Source of the DNA: Gracilimonas mengyeensis
GTDB taxonomy: Bacteria; Bacteroidota; Rhodothermia; Balneolales; Balneolaceae
NCBI RefSeq assembly: GCF_900182705.1
Contig: NZ_FXTP01000006.1
Location: forward strand, 1 to 64,000
Direction: 5' to 3'
DNA: 64,000 bases
Shown here: positions 16,600 to 25,971 of the stretch, piece by piece
Position numbering within the stretch: the stretch's first letter is position 1
Layout: the number at the start of each line of letters is the position of its first letter
Notes under the pieces: generated by a model
The model's input: only the letters and a program-made list of their open reading frames with translations
What the model was told of the DNA's origin: nothing
Databases searched by the model: none
Made by a program: the position numbers and the translations under genes

Positions 16600-17904
16600 C
16601 TATTTAAAAACATTCAGTAGCGCATCCATTCGCTGTTTAATCTGCTCGTTACCCAGATTTCCAATGCTGCCTTCGTGCGTATGGTCTAACTGCTTGGGCG
16701 GTACAAAAGTATCCTGTTCAATTTGTTGGGCCACCTGCAGGTACGCATCCCGAAACGGTACACCATCCACTACCAATTTATTCACCGCCTCCACAGAGAA
16801 TGTCAGTTTATACTTGGGATCATCCATCACTTCTTCGTTTACATCCATCTGACTGGCAGCATATTCGGTGATGAAAAGACAGTTTTTTAGTTCCTCGATG
16901 GCTGGAAACAACATTTCTTTCAGCAGCTGAAAGTCCCGATGATAACCGGAAGTGAGGTTGGCTGTTGCCATCATGATTTCGTTGGGAAGGGAGCGTAACC
17001 GGTTTGTTTTGGCCCGTATTAGTTCAAACACATCGGGGTTTTTTTTATGCGGCATGATGCTGGATCCAGTCGTCAGCTCATCGGGCAGTTTCAGAAATTG
17101 AAAATTCTGGCTGTTATACAGGCACACATCCGCAGCCAGTTTATTAAGGGTGCCTGCAAGCGAGGCCATGGCAAACGAAAGCGTCTGCTCGGTTTTACCC
17201 CGACCCATTTGTGCATACACCGAATTCACATTCATCCCTTCAAAACCCAGCAGCTCGGTGGTCATGGTTCGGTTCAGCGGAAAAGAGGAGCCGTAGCCCG
17301 CCGCAGAACCCAGTGGGTTTCTATTGATAATGTCATAGGCGGATTTCAGCAAGACTACATCATCCGTCAAGCTTTCAGCGTAGGCTCCGAACCACATTCC
17401 AAAACTGGAGGGCATAGCCGCCTGAGTATGCGTGTAACCGGGGAGCAAAATCTCTTTAGTGGCTTCACTTTTGTCCATCAGCGTATCAAAAAGCTTTGAC
17501 GTCAATTCCTTTATCTCTTTGATCTGGTCACGTAAAAACAATCGTACATCCACCAACACCTGGTCGTTGCGGGAGCGACCGGAGTGTACTTTCTTGCCCA
17601 CATTCCCCAGTTCGCGGGTTAGCATCAGTTCAACTTGGGAGTGTACGTCTTCCACGCCTTCTTCAATTTCAAACTCGCCCGGTTCAATGACTTCTTCCAG
17701 GATGCGGTTCAGCTCCGCCGTCAGCTTTTCAAGCTCTTCTTTTTCCAGCAAACCCACCGATTCCAGCATAGTGATATGGGCGATGGTTCCCTGCACGTCA
17801 TACTTGGCCAGCTGCAAATCCAGTTCCCGGTCTTTGCCTACCGTAAATTTTTCGATGAAGGCATCGGTTTCAATTCCCTTTTCCCAAAGTTTCTTCCCGC
17901 TCAT
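16600..17904 (-). CDS. argH: Argininosuccinate lyase
   Basis: This 434-residue protein has the fumarase/aspartase-fold signature GSSIMPHKKNPD, with the catalytic serine in the mobile loop. Typical ArgH segments are also present: SRNDQV (HSGRSRNDQVLVDVRLFLRDQI), TQAAMPSSFGMWFGAYAE and NRNPLGSAAGYGSSFPLNR. It cleaves argininosuccinate to arginine and fumarate in the cytoplasm. It is somewhat shorter than E. coli ArgH (457). No other arginine genes are in the window, so argH is unlinked here. Its 3' end is convergent with recN; the 55-base gap contains the AT-rich words TTGAATTATGAATGCTGAAT. Confidence 0.95.
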   Translation of the reverse strand: MSGKKLWEKGIETDAFIEKFTVGKDRELDLQLAKYDVQGTIAHITMLESVGLLEKEELEKLTAELNRILEEVIEPGEFEIEEGVEDVHSQVELMLTRELGNVGKKVHSGRSRNDQVLVDVRLFLRDQIKEIKELTSKLFDTLMDKSEATKEILLPGYTHTQAAMPSSFGMWFGAYAESLTDDVVLLKSAYDIINRNPLGSAAGYGSSFPLNRTMTTELLGFEGMNVNSVYAQMGRGKTEQTLSFAMASLAGTLNKLAADVCLYNSQNFQFLKLPDELTTGSSIMPHKKNPDVFELIRAKTNRLRSLPNEIMMATANLTSGYHRDFQLLKEMLFPAIEELKNCLFITEYAASQMDVNEEVMDDPKYKLTFSVEAVNKLVVDGVPFRDAYLQVAQQIEQDTFVPPKQLDHTHEGSIGNLGNEQIKQRMDALLNVFK

Positions 17905-18235
17905 GGTGATGATTTGATTTGATTGATTTGTACGCCCGAAAAGGTAATAAAATTAACAGAAGCACTGCGAAGGTTTTTGTGGGCTGTTTTTTTGAGGTTT
18001 GAGTGGGGATAAAACTGTAAGAACTTATCCCAAAAGAAAATGATACAGGGAAAACCCTATCCATCACCCCGTTTCTCACCTAAATAGCACCTTTCGGCTC
18101 ACCCTAAAAAGGCCTAAAGTGCACTCTTTTGCAACGCATTTATCGGTTAGGTTTTCCTTTTTAGAAATCCCTTTAACCATTTTTAGGGCTGTAAGTTAAC
18201 CGGTAGTTATGCGAATCAAAATGAGTATAGTGCCG
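17905..18235. other. Gene-free stretch upstream of argH
   Basis: No convincing gene is present. Several CCTTT/AAAGG words and a lone dyad around 18100-18200 are all that can be seen. It forms the left end of a 1240-base gene-free region between argH and cydA. Confidence 0.5.
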
Positions 18236-18495
18236 GAGACACCGACAGGTGTCCAACCATTCTGGTAACAGAATGAGATAGCCCTGAGCCAAAGCTCAGG
18301 GTACCATTGAAACAAATAGGCAAACCCCGAATGGGGTGAAACCTTGCGGCTTTTGGGTTGAACCCTGTTCAGGGTTCTGCAGTATCCTGCATCTCATCCC
18401 TCGGTTGTATCCACGCTGTGGATTCCACCGGGAGTTATTCATGTAAAACCCCATTTGGGGTTTTCAGCCTCACTTGGTGAGACTTACATAGATGC
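18236..18495. repeat. Array of short palindromes (REP-like)
   Basis: Successive short inverted repeats, mostly perfect, lie within about 260 bases: CCTGAGCCAAAGCTCAGG, AACCCTGTTCAGGGTT, ATCCACGCTGTGGAT, AAACCCCATTTGGGGTTT, CTCACTTGGTGAG. The tip sequences differ while the style is constant. No transposase gene is adjacent. Related arrays occur at 23605-23925. Confidence 0.7.
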
Positions 18496-18809
18496 CTGAA
18501 TTGTTTGGAGTTTTTTGATATGTAACTTTCGATGAACATGTAGTTAATGTAATCAAACGCTGATAATAATTCGAGACAGCAAATATCTATACTTTTAAAT
18601 TGGAGAATTCCAATTTCTTCATCTCAAATCTTCCATTTTTGGCAGTTTTTTATTCTGAGGCGCTGGGACGAACACAATGAAAGAGCTGCAGAAACATCGG
18701 CACCGTGGATGCTTTTGTGGCGTTTTCGCTATCCAGCGCACGTCCTCGTCCGACGATTGAACACCGGCAATCCTGTTTTTCCGGCCTCCCAACTTCCTGC
18801 CTTTGTCAA

Positions 18810-18901
18810 TCGTCGGACCACTTCTGTGTGATTTCAGCGGTATGCACCTGCACAATCTTACGAGCATATGGTTCCATTTTGCCCCATCAGTGGTCAGACG
18901 A
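18810..18901. repeat. Long-spaced inverted repeat of the TCGTCnGACCACT family
   Basis: TCGTCGGACCACT (18810-18822) faces AGTGGTCAGACGA (18889-18901). Overlapping it, GTCCGACGATTG (18748-18759) and CAATCGTCGGAC (18807-18818) form a perfect 12-bp inverted repeat. The same 13-mer family reappears at 49135-49195. The remaining bases 18902-19144 show no gene; a minus-strand frame at 18619-18954 is low-quality and is not called. Confidence 0.6.
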
Positions 18902-19144
18902 ATTTCTCGGGTTTGTTCTATCCAATTCCATTTCGGCCGGTGAGTCCTGCCCATCTCCTGCCGAATGCATTGTGCAGAGATGCTTTTTTGGGGCTACAAT
19001 ATTTCTCATAGCACCTCAAAGTAAAAACCTTCCCCATTTTTTAATCTTCAATCTTCCTTAAAAACCTCTTCTTCATTTATTCTTCATATAAAAGAATTTG
19101 GTTACCTTGATATAAGAGTGTCGGTTTAACAACATAAAATTGTT

Positions 19145-20482
19145 ATGGAAGATCTACTTGCCGCCCGGCTGCAAATGGCCATTTCGCTGGGCTTTCACAT
19201 CATTTTTGCCTGCATCGGGATGGCCATGCCTTTCCTGATGGCCATCGCAGAATACAAATGGATAAAAACGGGCGAGCAGGTGTACCAGGATTTAGCCAAG
19301 GCATGGTCAAAGGGCGTTGCCATCTTTTTTGCCACCGGCGCGGTATCAGGCACTGTGCTTTCGTTTGAGTTGGGCCTGCTCTGGCCGACCTTCATGGAAC
19401 ACGCCGGACCTATTTTCGGGATGCCTTTTTCCTGGGAAGGGACTGCCTTTTTTGTAGAAGCCATTGCACTCGGACTTTTTCTCTACGGATGGGATAAACT
19501 CAAACCCTGGGTGCACTGGGGCACCGGTTTAGTGGTAGGGATTTCCGGGGTTGCTTCGGGCATTTTTGTAGTGGCTGCCAATGCCTGGATGAACAGCCCG
19601 GCCGGTTTCGACTGGGTGAACGGAGAGGCCATCAATATTGACCCCGTAGCTGCCATGTTTAACGATGCCTGGGCCTCACAGGCCATTCATATGACCATCG
19701 CTGCCTTTGTAGCCACCGGTTTTGGGGTGGCGGGCTTGCATGCCTTATTGCTCCTCAAAGACCGTAATAATTTATTTCACCGGAAAGCTCTTAAAATTGC
19801 CCTAGCCATAGGCGCTGTTGCCGCCATCCTGCAACCCATCAGTGGTGATTATTCCGCCAAGGATGTAGCTGAACGTCAACCTGCCAAACTTGCTGCCCTG
19901 GAAAGCCACTTTGAAACCGAGCGTGGTGCCGACCTGATCATTGGTGGTATCCCGGATGAAGAAAACCGGGAAGTACATTTTGCTATCCGCATTCCCGGAA
20001 TGCTCAGTTTCCTCGCCCACGGAGACCTGAACGCCGAAGTGATCGGACTGGAAGAATTCCCTGAAGATGAATGGCCGCCGGTGCTGGTCACCCACATCGC
20101 CTTTCAAATTATGGTGGGTGCCGGGTTTTTGATGATGTTTGTGGGATTGCTCTACCTCTTTTTCTACTGGAAGAAAAAACACCTGTTGTTTCGTCGCTGG
20201 TTTCTCTGGCTAGTGGGTATTTGTACGCCGCTTGGCTTTATTGCCGTGGAAGCCGGCTGGACTGTCACAGAAGTGGGCCGGCAACCCTGGATCATCTATG
20301 AAATCATGAAGACGGAAGATGCGCTCTCTTCTATGCCCGGACTGCAATATCCGCTATACCTCATCATTGCGCTCTATCTGCTGCTTACGGTGATTGTAAG
20401 CTGGCTGATGTACCGGCAAGTCATCACGCTATCCGACCGCTACCAAACCGCAAACCTCAAAGCCGAAACCGATGCTGATTGA
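19145..20482 (+). CDS. cydA: Cytochrome bd-type ubiquinol oxidase subunit I
   Basis: This 445-residue polytopic protein has the CydA pattern. RLQMAISLGFHIIFA carries a heme-ligand histidine (H18), and WEGTAFFVEAIALGLFLYGW has the conserved glutamate. QAIHMTIAAF (heme b558 His) and the later HIAFQIMVGAGFLMMF (Met ligand) follow. About nine membrane helices are expected. The Q-loop region (GDYSAKDVAERQPAKLAALESHF) is short, as in cyanide-insensitive-type (CioA-like) oxidases. With CydB it reduces oxygen to water from quinol at the inner membrane, with high oxygen affinity. Its 3' end overlaps cydB by 11 bases, so the two are translationally coupled. No cydX-like ORF or cydCD follows. Confidence 0.94.
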   Translation: MEDLLAARLQMAISLGFHIIFACIGMAMPFLMAIAEYKWIKTGEQVYQDLAKAWSKGVAIFFATGAVSGTVLSFELGLLWPTFMEHAGPIFGMPFSWEGTAFFVEAIALGLFLYGWDKLKPWVHWGTGLVVGISGVASGIFVVAANAWMNSPAGFDWVNGEAINIDPVAAMFNDAWASQAIHMTIAAFVATGFGVAGLHALLLLKDRNNLFHRKALKIALAIGAVAAILQPISGDYSAKDVAERQPAKLAALESHFETERGADLIIGGIPDEENREVHFAIRIPGMLSFLAHGDLNAEVIGLEEFPEDEWPPVLVTHIAFQIMVGAGFLMMFVGLLYLFFYWKKKHLLFRRWFLWLVGICTPLGFIAVEAGWTVTEVGRQPWIIYEIMKTEDALSSMPGLQYPLYLIIALYLLLTVIVSWLMYRQVITLSDRYQTANLKAETDAD

Positions 20483-21491
20483 GATTGTCATATTCTTCCT
20501 CGGATTATCCATCGTATTCTATGTGCTTTTTGGCGGAGCTGATTTTGGCGCCGGCGTGCTGGAAATTCTCTCCGGCAAAGGCGACCGGGAAACCATTGCT
20601 CATGCCATCGGCCCTGTCTGGGAGGCTAATCACGTGTGGCTGGTTTTAGTGGTGGTAATTTTATTCATGGCTTTTCCGAAAGTGTATGCGGCCATGTCGG
20701 TACACCTTCACATTCCCCTGTTGCTTATGCTGGTGGGTATCGTGCTGCGCGGCACCGCCTTCACCTACATGCACTATGATGCCATTAAGGATGAAACCAA
20801 CGATATTTACAACGCTGTATTTAAAATTTCGAGTGTGTTCACTCCCTTGTTTTTGGGAGTGATTGCAGGGGCAGCCACCTTGGGTAAAATCAATCCCGAA
20901 CCCGAACATTTTGTGGAAGGATTTATCACCCCGTGGCTTAACTTGTTTTCTTTTAGTGTTGGATTATTCACCGTCACCCTCTTCACCTTTCTGGCTGCTA
21001 TCTATCTGATCGGTGAAACCTCCCAAGAAAAGCAACGATCGGCATTTACCAAAACCGCCCGAAATCTCAATATCGCCGCCGTCTTCATAGGCATTCTCGT
21101 ATTTGCCTCGGCCCACTTTGAAGGCTTGACTTTACTTAGCATGTTCCTTGATTCCTGGTTTGCCATTCTGATGGCTGCTCTGGCTACGCTTTTACTGCCG
21201 GCCATTTGGTGGAGCTTGCAGCATTACAAAGTGATTTTATCCCGCATATTTGCCGCCGGACAGGTGGTGGCCATTCTGCTGGCCTGGTTTTGGGTGCAAT
21301 ATCCGTCTATCATCAACCGCACAGACGGTTTTGAAGACCTCACTTTCTATAATACCGCTGCCCCGGACGCTACCCTCACACAGCTGGTTTGGGCACTGGT
21401 AATTGGCTCATGTATTATCCTGCCGTGCCTGTTTTATTTGATGCGGGTATTTAAAGGAGGCCAGTTCACCCAATCAAAAACAAATCAATAA
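20472..21491 (+). CDS. cydB: Cytochrome bd-type ubiquinol oxidase subunit II
   Basis: This 339-residue integral membrane protein starts MLIEIVIFFLGLSIVFYVLFGGADFGAGVLEI, a typical CydB N-terminus containing the GADFGAG motif. GPVWEANHVWLVLVVVILFMAFP follows and is strongly conserved in the family. Eight or so membrane helices are visible. It forms the heterodimer with CydA. The ATG lies inside the cydA coding end (11-base overlap), and the gene ends in QSKTNQ. The 146-base gap downstream carries a promoter-like TACTTTTG (21569-21576) for the next gene. Confidence 0.94.
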   Translation: MLIEIVIFFLGLSIVFYVLFGGADFGAGVLEILSGKGDRETIAHAIGPVWEANHVWLVLVVVILFMAFPKVYAAMSVHLHIPLLLMLVGIVLRGTAFTYMHYDAIKDETNDIYNAVFKISSVFTPLFLGVIAGAATLGKINPEPEHFVEGFITPWLNLFSFSVGLFTVTLFTFLAAIYLIGETSQEKQRSAFTKTARNLNIAAVFIGILVFASAHFEGLTLLSMFLDSWFAILMAALATLLLPAIWWSLQHYKVILSRIFAAGQVVAILLAWFWVQYPSIINRTDGFEDLTFYNTAAPDATLTQLVWALVIGSCIILPCLFYLMRVFKGGQFTQSKTNQ

Positions 21492-21579
21492 AGTCTTTTA
21501 TATCTTTTTTTCCTGGCTGTAAGCTTGTCTAAGTGTATTGAATTAAGAATATCAGCTTAATCGTACTGTACTTTTGTTT

Positions 21580-21610
21580 AAAATTTATTCAACTTATTTG
21601 AATAAATTTT
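21580..21610. promoter_or_regulatory. Perfect 12-bp palindrome upstream of the esterase gene
   Basis: AAAATTTATTCA (21580-21591) and TGAATAAATTTT (21599-21610) are exact complements around a 7-base spacer. They lie just downstream of a TAnnTTTG -7 element (TACTTTTG, 21569-21576) and 28 bases before the ATG at 21638. It could be an operator or a 5'-leader hairpin controlling the esterase. No T tract follows, so it is not a terminator. Confidence 0.55.
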
Positions 21611-21637
21611 AGTACCAGCCTTAAAATCAAGCCTCTC

Positions 21638-23542
21638 ATGTCTAAACTTATTTCCCTCACTTTTATCTTAATGATGAGTGTCTCTTCTCTATTTGCACAA
21701 GACCTCAGCCTTCCTAAAATTTTCAGTGATCATATGGTGCTACAACGGGATACCGATGTTCGTTTCTGGGGATGGGCTGATCCCGGAGCCGAGGTCAGTT
21801 TGCAACTGGGTGATATCAACCGAATAACCGTTGCCGACCAAGACGGACAATGGGAAGCTTATCTGCCCGATCAGCCGGCGGGTGGGCCGCATACCATCAC
21901 CATAAAAAGCGGAAAGACCGTCACGCTAAATGATGTGTATTTTGGTGATGTGTGGGTAGCTGGTGGTCAATCCAATATGGAATGGAAACTCAGCTGGATG
22001 GTTGAAAACTGGGAAGAGGAAATAGCTAATAGTGGCGATTTCCCGGAAATCCGTTTTTTTGAAATTCCTCAAGCCACCGCACCATCCCCAAAACATAAAT
22101 TCCCCGGCGGGGAGTGGAAAAAAGCTCATCCCGATAATGCTGGAAATTTCTCTGCTGTAGCCTGGTATTTCGCCAAGCTGAATCATGCTGATAAAGATGT
22201 ACCGGTAGGTATCGTGGAAAGCAACTGGGGCGGCACTCCGGCCGAAGCGTGGACTCCAGCTTTGCGCCTTCTGGATGTGGATGGCTACAAGCAAGCGGCA
22301 AAAGATGTGCTGGATCCCGCTTTAGATTGGGAGCAGGAAATTGCAGAGAATACAGCGCGAAACGAGCGCAAGTTTGAGTTGGTAGGTAACCCGCAAGCAG
22401 GGATTGAAGCCAGCGTGCATAAACCCGAATACAATGATGACGATTGGGAGACCGTAAGCCTGCCCACCACTGAGCCTCTTTCAGATGTAGCCTGGCTGCG
22501 CAGAACTTTTGCTGTGGATGCAGCTGATGTTGAATCCGTGAGTCTTTTTACCGGGGATATATCACAAGAGTCTTTCTTCTACATAAACGGGGAGCAAGTA
22601 GGACAGAAAAGCTGGCAGAATGCCAATGAGACTTTTGATGTGGATCCCGGGCTACTCAAAACTGGAACCAATCACATTGCTTTTCGAGCCGTAAACTCTT
22701 GGAATAATCAGGTGAATATCGGTGGTAATAATAACATGTCCATCACCATAAATGGAGAAGAAATGCCGCTTACCGGTGAATGGAAATATTCCAATTCCAT
22801 TGAGCCGCCCATGCCACAGGTATCTCGCTACGAATGGACTCCGGGCTTTTTATATAACGCCATGATTCACCCCTTGGCCGGTTATTCTATCAAAGGCGCG
22901 ATCTGGTATCAAGGGGAAAGCAATGCCGGTGTGCATCAATATTACAATGAGCTTTTTGAGGCTATGATCGAAGAATGGCGGGCAAGCTGGCATCAGGGAG
23001 ATTTTCCTTTTCTGTATGTACAGCTGGCCAATTATATGCAAAAACGTGAGCAGCCCAATGATAGCGACTGGGCCCGCCTCCGCGAAGCACAAACGCAGAC
23101 ACTAACGCTCGCCAACACCGGTATGGCTACTATTATTGATATTGGCGATGCCAACGACATCCATCCCCGCAACAAGCATGACGTAGGTGCCCGGCTCTGG
23201 AAAGCAGCTCAAAAAGTGGCTTATGGCGAGCAAATGGTGTATTCCGGGCCGATGTACCGTGGACATGTAGTTGAGGGCGATAAAATTCGCATCAGCCTTA
23301 ACCACACCGGTTCCGGGCTGATCACCAAAGGCACCGATGAAGTCCTCGGATTTGCCATTGCAGGTGCCGATGAGAAATTCCACTGGGCCAAGGCCAAAAT
23401 TGATGGAGACGACATTGTGGTCTGGTCGGATAAAGTGGAAAATCCCGTAGCCGTTCGCTATGCCTGGGCCGATAACCCGGATGTTTCGCTGTATAATGAG
23501 GAAGGCCTACCTGCTGTGCCGTTTAGAACGGATGAATGGTGA
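21638..23542 (+). CDS. Sialate O-acetylesterase (secreted SGNH-type)
   Basis: This 634-residue protein begins with a signal peptide (MSKLISLTFILMMSVSSLFAQ). The nucleophile block is GGQSNMEW (about 109-116). An inserted galactose-binding/GH2-like beta-sandwich spans about 270-390 (WLRRTFAVDAADVE, FFYINGEQVGQ). The catalytic core then resumes with GAIWYQGESNAG and later DANDIHPRNK, with Asp and His. Family members remove O-acetyl groups from sialic acids or other sugars in the periplasm or at the surface. There is no T9SS sorting domain at the C-terminus. It is monocistronic with its own putative promoter and palindrome. No other sialic acid genes are nearby, so the true substrate may be another acetylated glycan. 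Confidence 0.9.
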   Translation: MSKLISLTFILMMSVSSLFAQDLSLPKIFSDHMVLQRDTDVRFWGWADPGAEVSLQLGDINRITVADQDGQWEAYLPDQPAGGPHTITIKSGKTVTLNDVYFGDVWVAGGQSNMEWKLSWMVENWEEEIANSGDFPEIRFFEIPQATAPSPKHKFPGGEWKKAHPDNAGNFSAVAWYFAKLNHADKDVPVGIVESNWGGTPAEAWTPALRLLDVDGYKQAAKDVLDPALDWEQEIAENTARNERKFELVGNPQAGIEASVHKPEYNDDDWETVSLPTTEPLSDVAWLRRTFAVDAADVESVSLFTGDISQESFFYINGEQVGQKSWQNANETFDVDPGLLKTGTNHIAFRAVNSWNNQVNIGGNNNMSITINGEEMPLTGEWKYSNSIEPPMPQVSRYEWTPGFLYNAMIHPLAGYSIKGAIWYQGESNAGVHQYYNELFEAMIEEWRASWHQGDFPFLYVQLANYMQKREQPNDSDWARLREAQTQTLTLANTGMATIIDIGDANDIHPRNKHDVGARLWKAAQKVAYGEQMVYSGPMYRGHVVEGDKIRISLNHTGSGLITKGTDEVLGFAIAGADEKFHWAKAKIDGDDIVVWSDKVENPVAVRYAWADNPDVSLYNEEGLPAVPFRTDEW

Positions 23543-23604
23543 CAATCTTATCGCTCCAACGCAGAGCGTGTGGAGCGAGGTGAAAGATTGAATAAATCAG
23601 CTTT

Positions 23605-23925
23605 ATGTGAGATATGGGGAAAAATATAAGTCCCGAGAGGGACGGTCGACAGTAGCCACGGAGTTTACTCCGTGGTTTGGAGTTGAATGCATAGCAAAAA
23701 TCCCAGAGGGATGCCCCATAGCTGCACTTCAATCTCATTTATATCAAATTCGCCAACAATGGGTTCGTCCTTACAGGACTTTTCCCTTTTTGATCTTCTG
23801 TTCCACGGAGTTGCCTTCGGCATCGCTTCGCGAAAACTCCGTGGCTAAATTCGGTAATCCCTGCGGGATTTTGAATGGAGTACCTACGCTTAAAATTCTC
23901 ACTGGCCTTTAATTAGCTAAAGTCC
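23605..23925. repeat. Second array of short palindromes
   Basis: GTCCCGAGAGGGAC, GCCACGGAGTTTACTCCGTGG, ATCCCAGAGGGAT and ATCCCTGCGGGAT occur in series, plus a long stem-forming pair from CCACGGAGTTGCC and AACTCCGTGG (about 23811-23845). They occupy the gap after the esterase gene. The rest of the gap to 24204 contains another GGGAGGTC/GACCTCCC pair (about 24150-24180) and no gene. Confidence 0.65.
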
Positions 23926-24204
23926 CGAACCTTGTGTTCCTCCGGGAATGTGAAGATGAGACCGGTTTGCAAGCAGCCTCCATGCTGCTGAAAAACAAAG
24001 GAGGGTAGTCCTCATTGATGGCTAAATGCTTTCAAACATTGAAAGAGTCCTTGACTCACTTTTTCCTATTTGAACCAGGATTGGTCTCGATTTTCTTGAT
24101 TGGCAGGATTTTTTAACCACTCCCTCGTTCCCAACCTCTCCCGAACGAATCGGGAGGAATGCTTTGGCAGACCTCCCGGTCCGTCTGATAGCATCCAAAT
24201 CTAA

Positions 24205-25665
24205 TTAATCCTCTGGTGTCCAGTCTTTCATGCCGTCGCGGATGACTTCGGAGAGACGAGAAACAGGCACTCGGTCCTGACTCATATCATCGCGGTAGCG
24301 GATGGTTACCGTGTCTTCGCCTTCAGATTCCACACCGTCAAAATCCACGGTGATACAAAATGGCGTTCCGGCTTCATCCTGGCGGCGATAGCGTTTACCG
24401 ATGGAACCAGACTCATCATACAGCACAGAAAACTCCTCAAGCAGTTCTTTTTCGATCTTGTGTGCGAGATCCTGCAGTTTGTCTTTTTTGATGAGCGGGA
24501 AGATACCGACCTGTGTTGGGGCCAGCTTTGGATTCATCTTCAAAACGGTGCGGGTGTCGCCATCTACTTCTTCTTCGCGGTACGCATCGCAGAGTACCAT
24601 CAAGGTAAGTCGATCGAGGCCTACGGAGGTTTCAATCACATAAGGAGTAAATCGCTCCTGGTTTTTCTGATCGTAGTAATCCAGCTTTTTGCCGGAGAAT
24701 TCCTGATGCTGAGTCAGGTCAAAATCGGTTCGGTTGTGGATGCCTTCCACTTCCTGCCAGCCAATGGGATACTTGTATTGAATATCGGCTGCTGCACGTG
24801 CGTAGTGGGCCAGCTTGTCTTCCGGGTGGGGCGCAGTGCGGAGGTTCTCCTCGCGGATCCCCATAAATTTATGCCACTCAAGGCGTTTTTCCAGCCATTT
24901 TTCGTACTCATCCTCGTCGGTGCCGGGCTTCACAAAATATTGCATTTCCATCTGCTCAAACTCACGCATACGGAATACAAACTGTCGGGCCACCACCTCA
25001 TTACGGAAAGCCTTACCGGTTTGGGCAATTCCAAAGGGAACCGTTACCCGGGCCGTATCTAATACGTTTTTGTAGTTCACAAAAATACCCTGAGCGGTTT
25101 CCGGACGGAGATATACCCCATCATCCTCGCTGCCTGTAGCTCCGAATTGGGTCTTAAACATCAAGTTAAACTGCCGTACTTCAGTCCAGTCAAAGGCGCC
25201 GGATTCAGGAGCACGGATTTCATTTTCCATGATGATTTCGTACAAGTCTTCCGTCAGGCTTTTGCGAGAACCACAGGTATCCAGCTTTTCCTGGATGGCA
25301 TTGGCTTCTTCGTGTTTGTCGTCGCTGCGCAGTTTTTCAATGTACTGCTCAATCAGCATGTCGGCACGGTAGCGTTTCTTGGACTGTTTGTCGTCAATCA
25401 TGGGATCGTTGAAACCGCCTACGTGACCACTGGCTTCCCACACTTTAGGATGCATAAAGATAGCCGCATCAACCCCAACAATATTGTCGTGGCGACGAGT
25501 CATCTCTTTCCACCAAGCATCGCGGATATTACGTTTCAATTCCACGCCCAGCGGACCGTAATCATACACGGCACTAAGGCCACCGTAAATTTCAGAAGAT
25601 TGAAAGATGAAGCCCCGCGCTTTGGCCAGCGAAACAATTTTATCCAGGTTGTCCAGATTCGACAT
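24205..25665 (-). CDS. glyS: Glycine--tRNA ligase (dimeric, single-chain type)
   Basis: This class II synthetase of about 486 residues charges tRNA-Gly. It belongs to the alpha2 type found in eukaryotes, archaea and many bacteria, not the alpha2beta2 GlyQS type. Motifs are SEIYGGLSAVYDYGPLGVELKRNIRDAWW, LRPETAQGIFVNYKN (motif 2 region), FRMREFEQMEMQYFV and VIETSVGLDRLTLMVLCDAY. The C-terminal anticodon-binding domain has LAPTQVGIFPLIKKD, YDESGSIGKRYRRQDEAGTPFCITVDFD. I take the ATG at 25665 (MSNLDNLDKIVSLAKARGF) over an upstream in-frame TTG at 25689 because it matches the family start. The 306-base gap upstream to 25971 holds no gene. Confidence 0.93.
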   Translation of the reverse strand: MSNLDNLDKIVSLAKARGFIFQSSEIYGGLSAVYDYGPLGVELKRNIRDAWWKEMTRRHDNIVGVDAAIFMHPKVWEASGHVGGFNDPMIDDKQSKKRYRADMLIEQYIEKLRSDDKHEEANAIQEKLDTCGSRKSLTEDLYEIIMENEIRAPESGAFDWTEVRQFNLMFKTQFGATGSEDDGVYLRPETAQGIFVNYKNVLDTARVTVPFGIAQTGKAFRNEVVARQFVFRMREFEQMEMQYFVKPGTDEDEYEKWLEKRLEWHKFMGIREENLRTAPHPEDKLAHYARAAADIQYKYPIGWQEVEGIHNRTDFDLTQHQEFSGKKLDYYDQKNQERFTPYVIETSVGLDRLTLMVLCDAYREEEVDGDTRTVLKMNPKLAPTQVGIFPLIKKDKLQDLAHKIEKELLEEFSVLYDESGSIGKRYRRQDEAGTPFCITVDFDGVESEGEDTVTIRYRDDMSQDRVPVSRLSEVIRDGMKDWTPED

Positions 25666-25911
25666 GTGAGTATGATGTTTACAATTCAAAATTCGTTGAG
25701 CGCCAAAGATACGGAATAGAACATTGAAATATTACCCGAAGCCCTGAACATCCCGCTGCTTATCCTTAAAAGAATTCACTTACATAACTCTTATCGAAAC
25801 AGATTGGTGGTTTCCCCTTTAGCAAACGGACCTGTTGCCGATAACAACTACTGTAAATCCGATAGATCAAGATCTATACCGGTCCAATTATAATTTATCT
25901 TGAATTACGAC

Positions 25912-25919
25912 TACCTTTG
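25912..25919 (+). promoter_or_regulatory. Putative -7 promoter element of the CotH-like gene
   Basis: TACCTTTG matches TAnnTTTG, the -7 element of Bacteroidota-type sigma factors, 52 bases before the ATG at 25972. A matching -33 TTTG at the right spacing is not obvious, so the call is tentative. Confidence 0.35.
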
Positions 25920-25971
25920 GTGACTGTCTATTTTTACTGATACTTGGGTATAAACAACTAAAATTTTTCTG

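Noticed and set aside
18619-18954. A 111-residue minus-strand frame in the argH-cydA gap
   Set aside because: The protein is unusually Arg/Lys/His/Cys-rich without domain logic, and the DNA overlaps inverted repeats. No homology is recognisable.
24101-24204. tRNA gene
   Set aside because: CCTCCCGG and GGGAGG form a simple hairpin; there is no cloverleaf or T-loop GGTTCGANNCC.
25666-25689. TTG start of glycyl-tRNA synthetase
   Set aside because: The ATG at 25665 begins the sequence at the expected family position.
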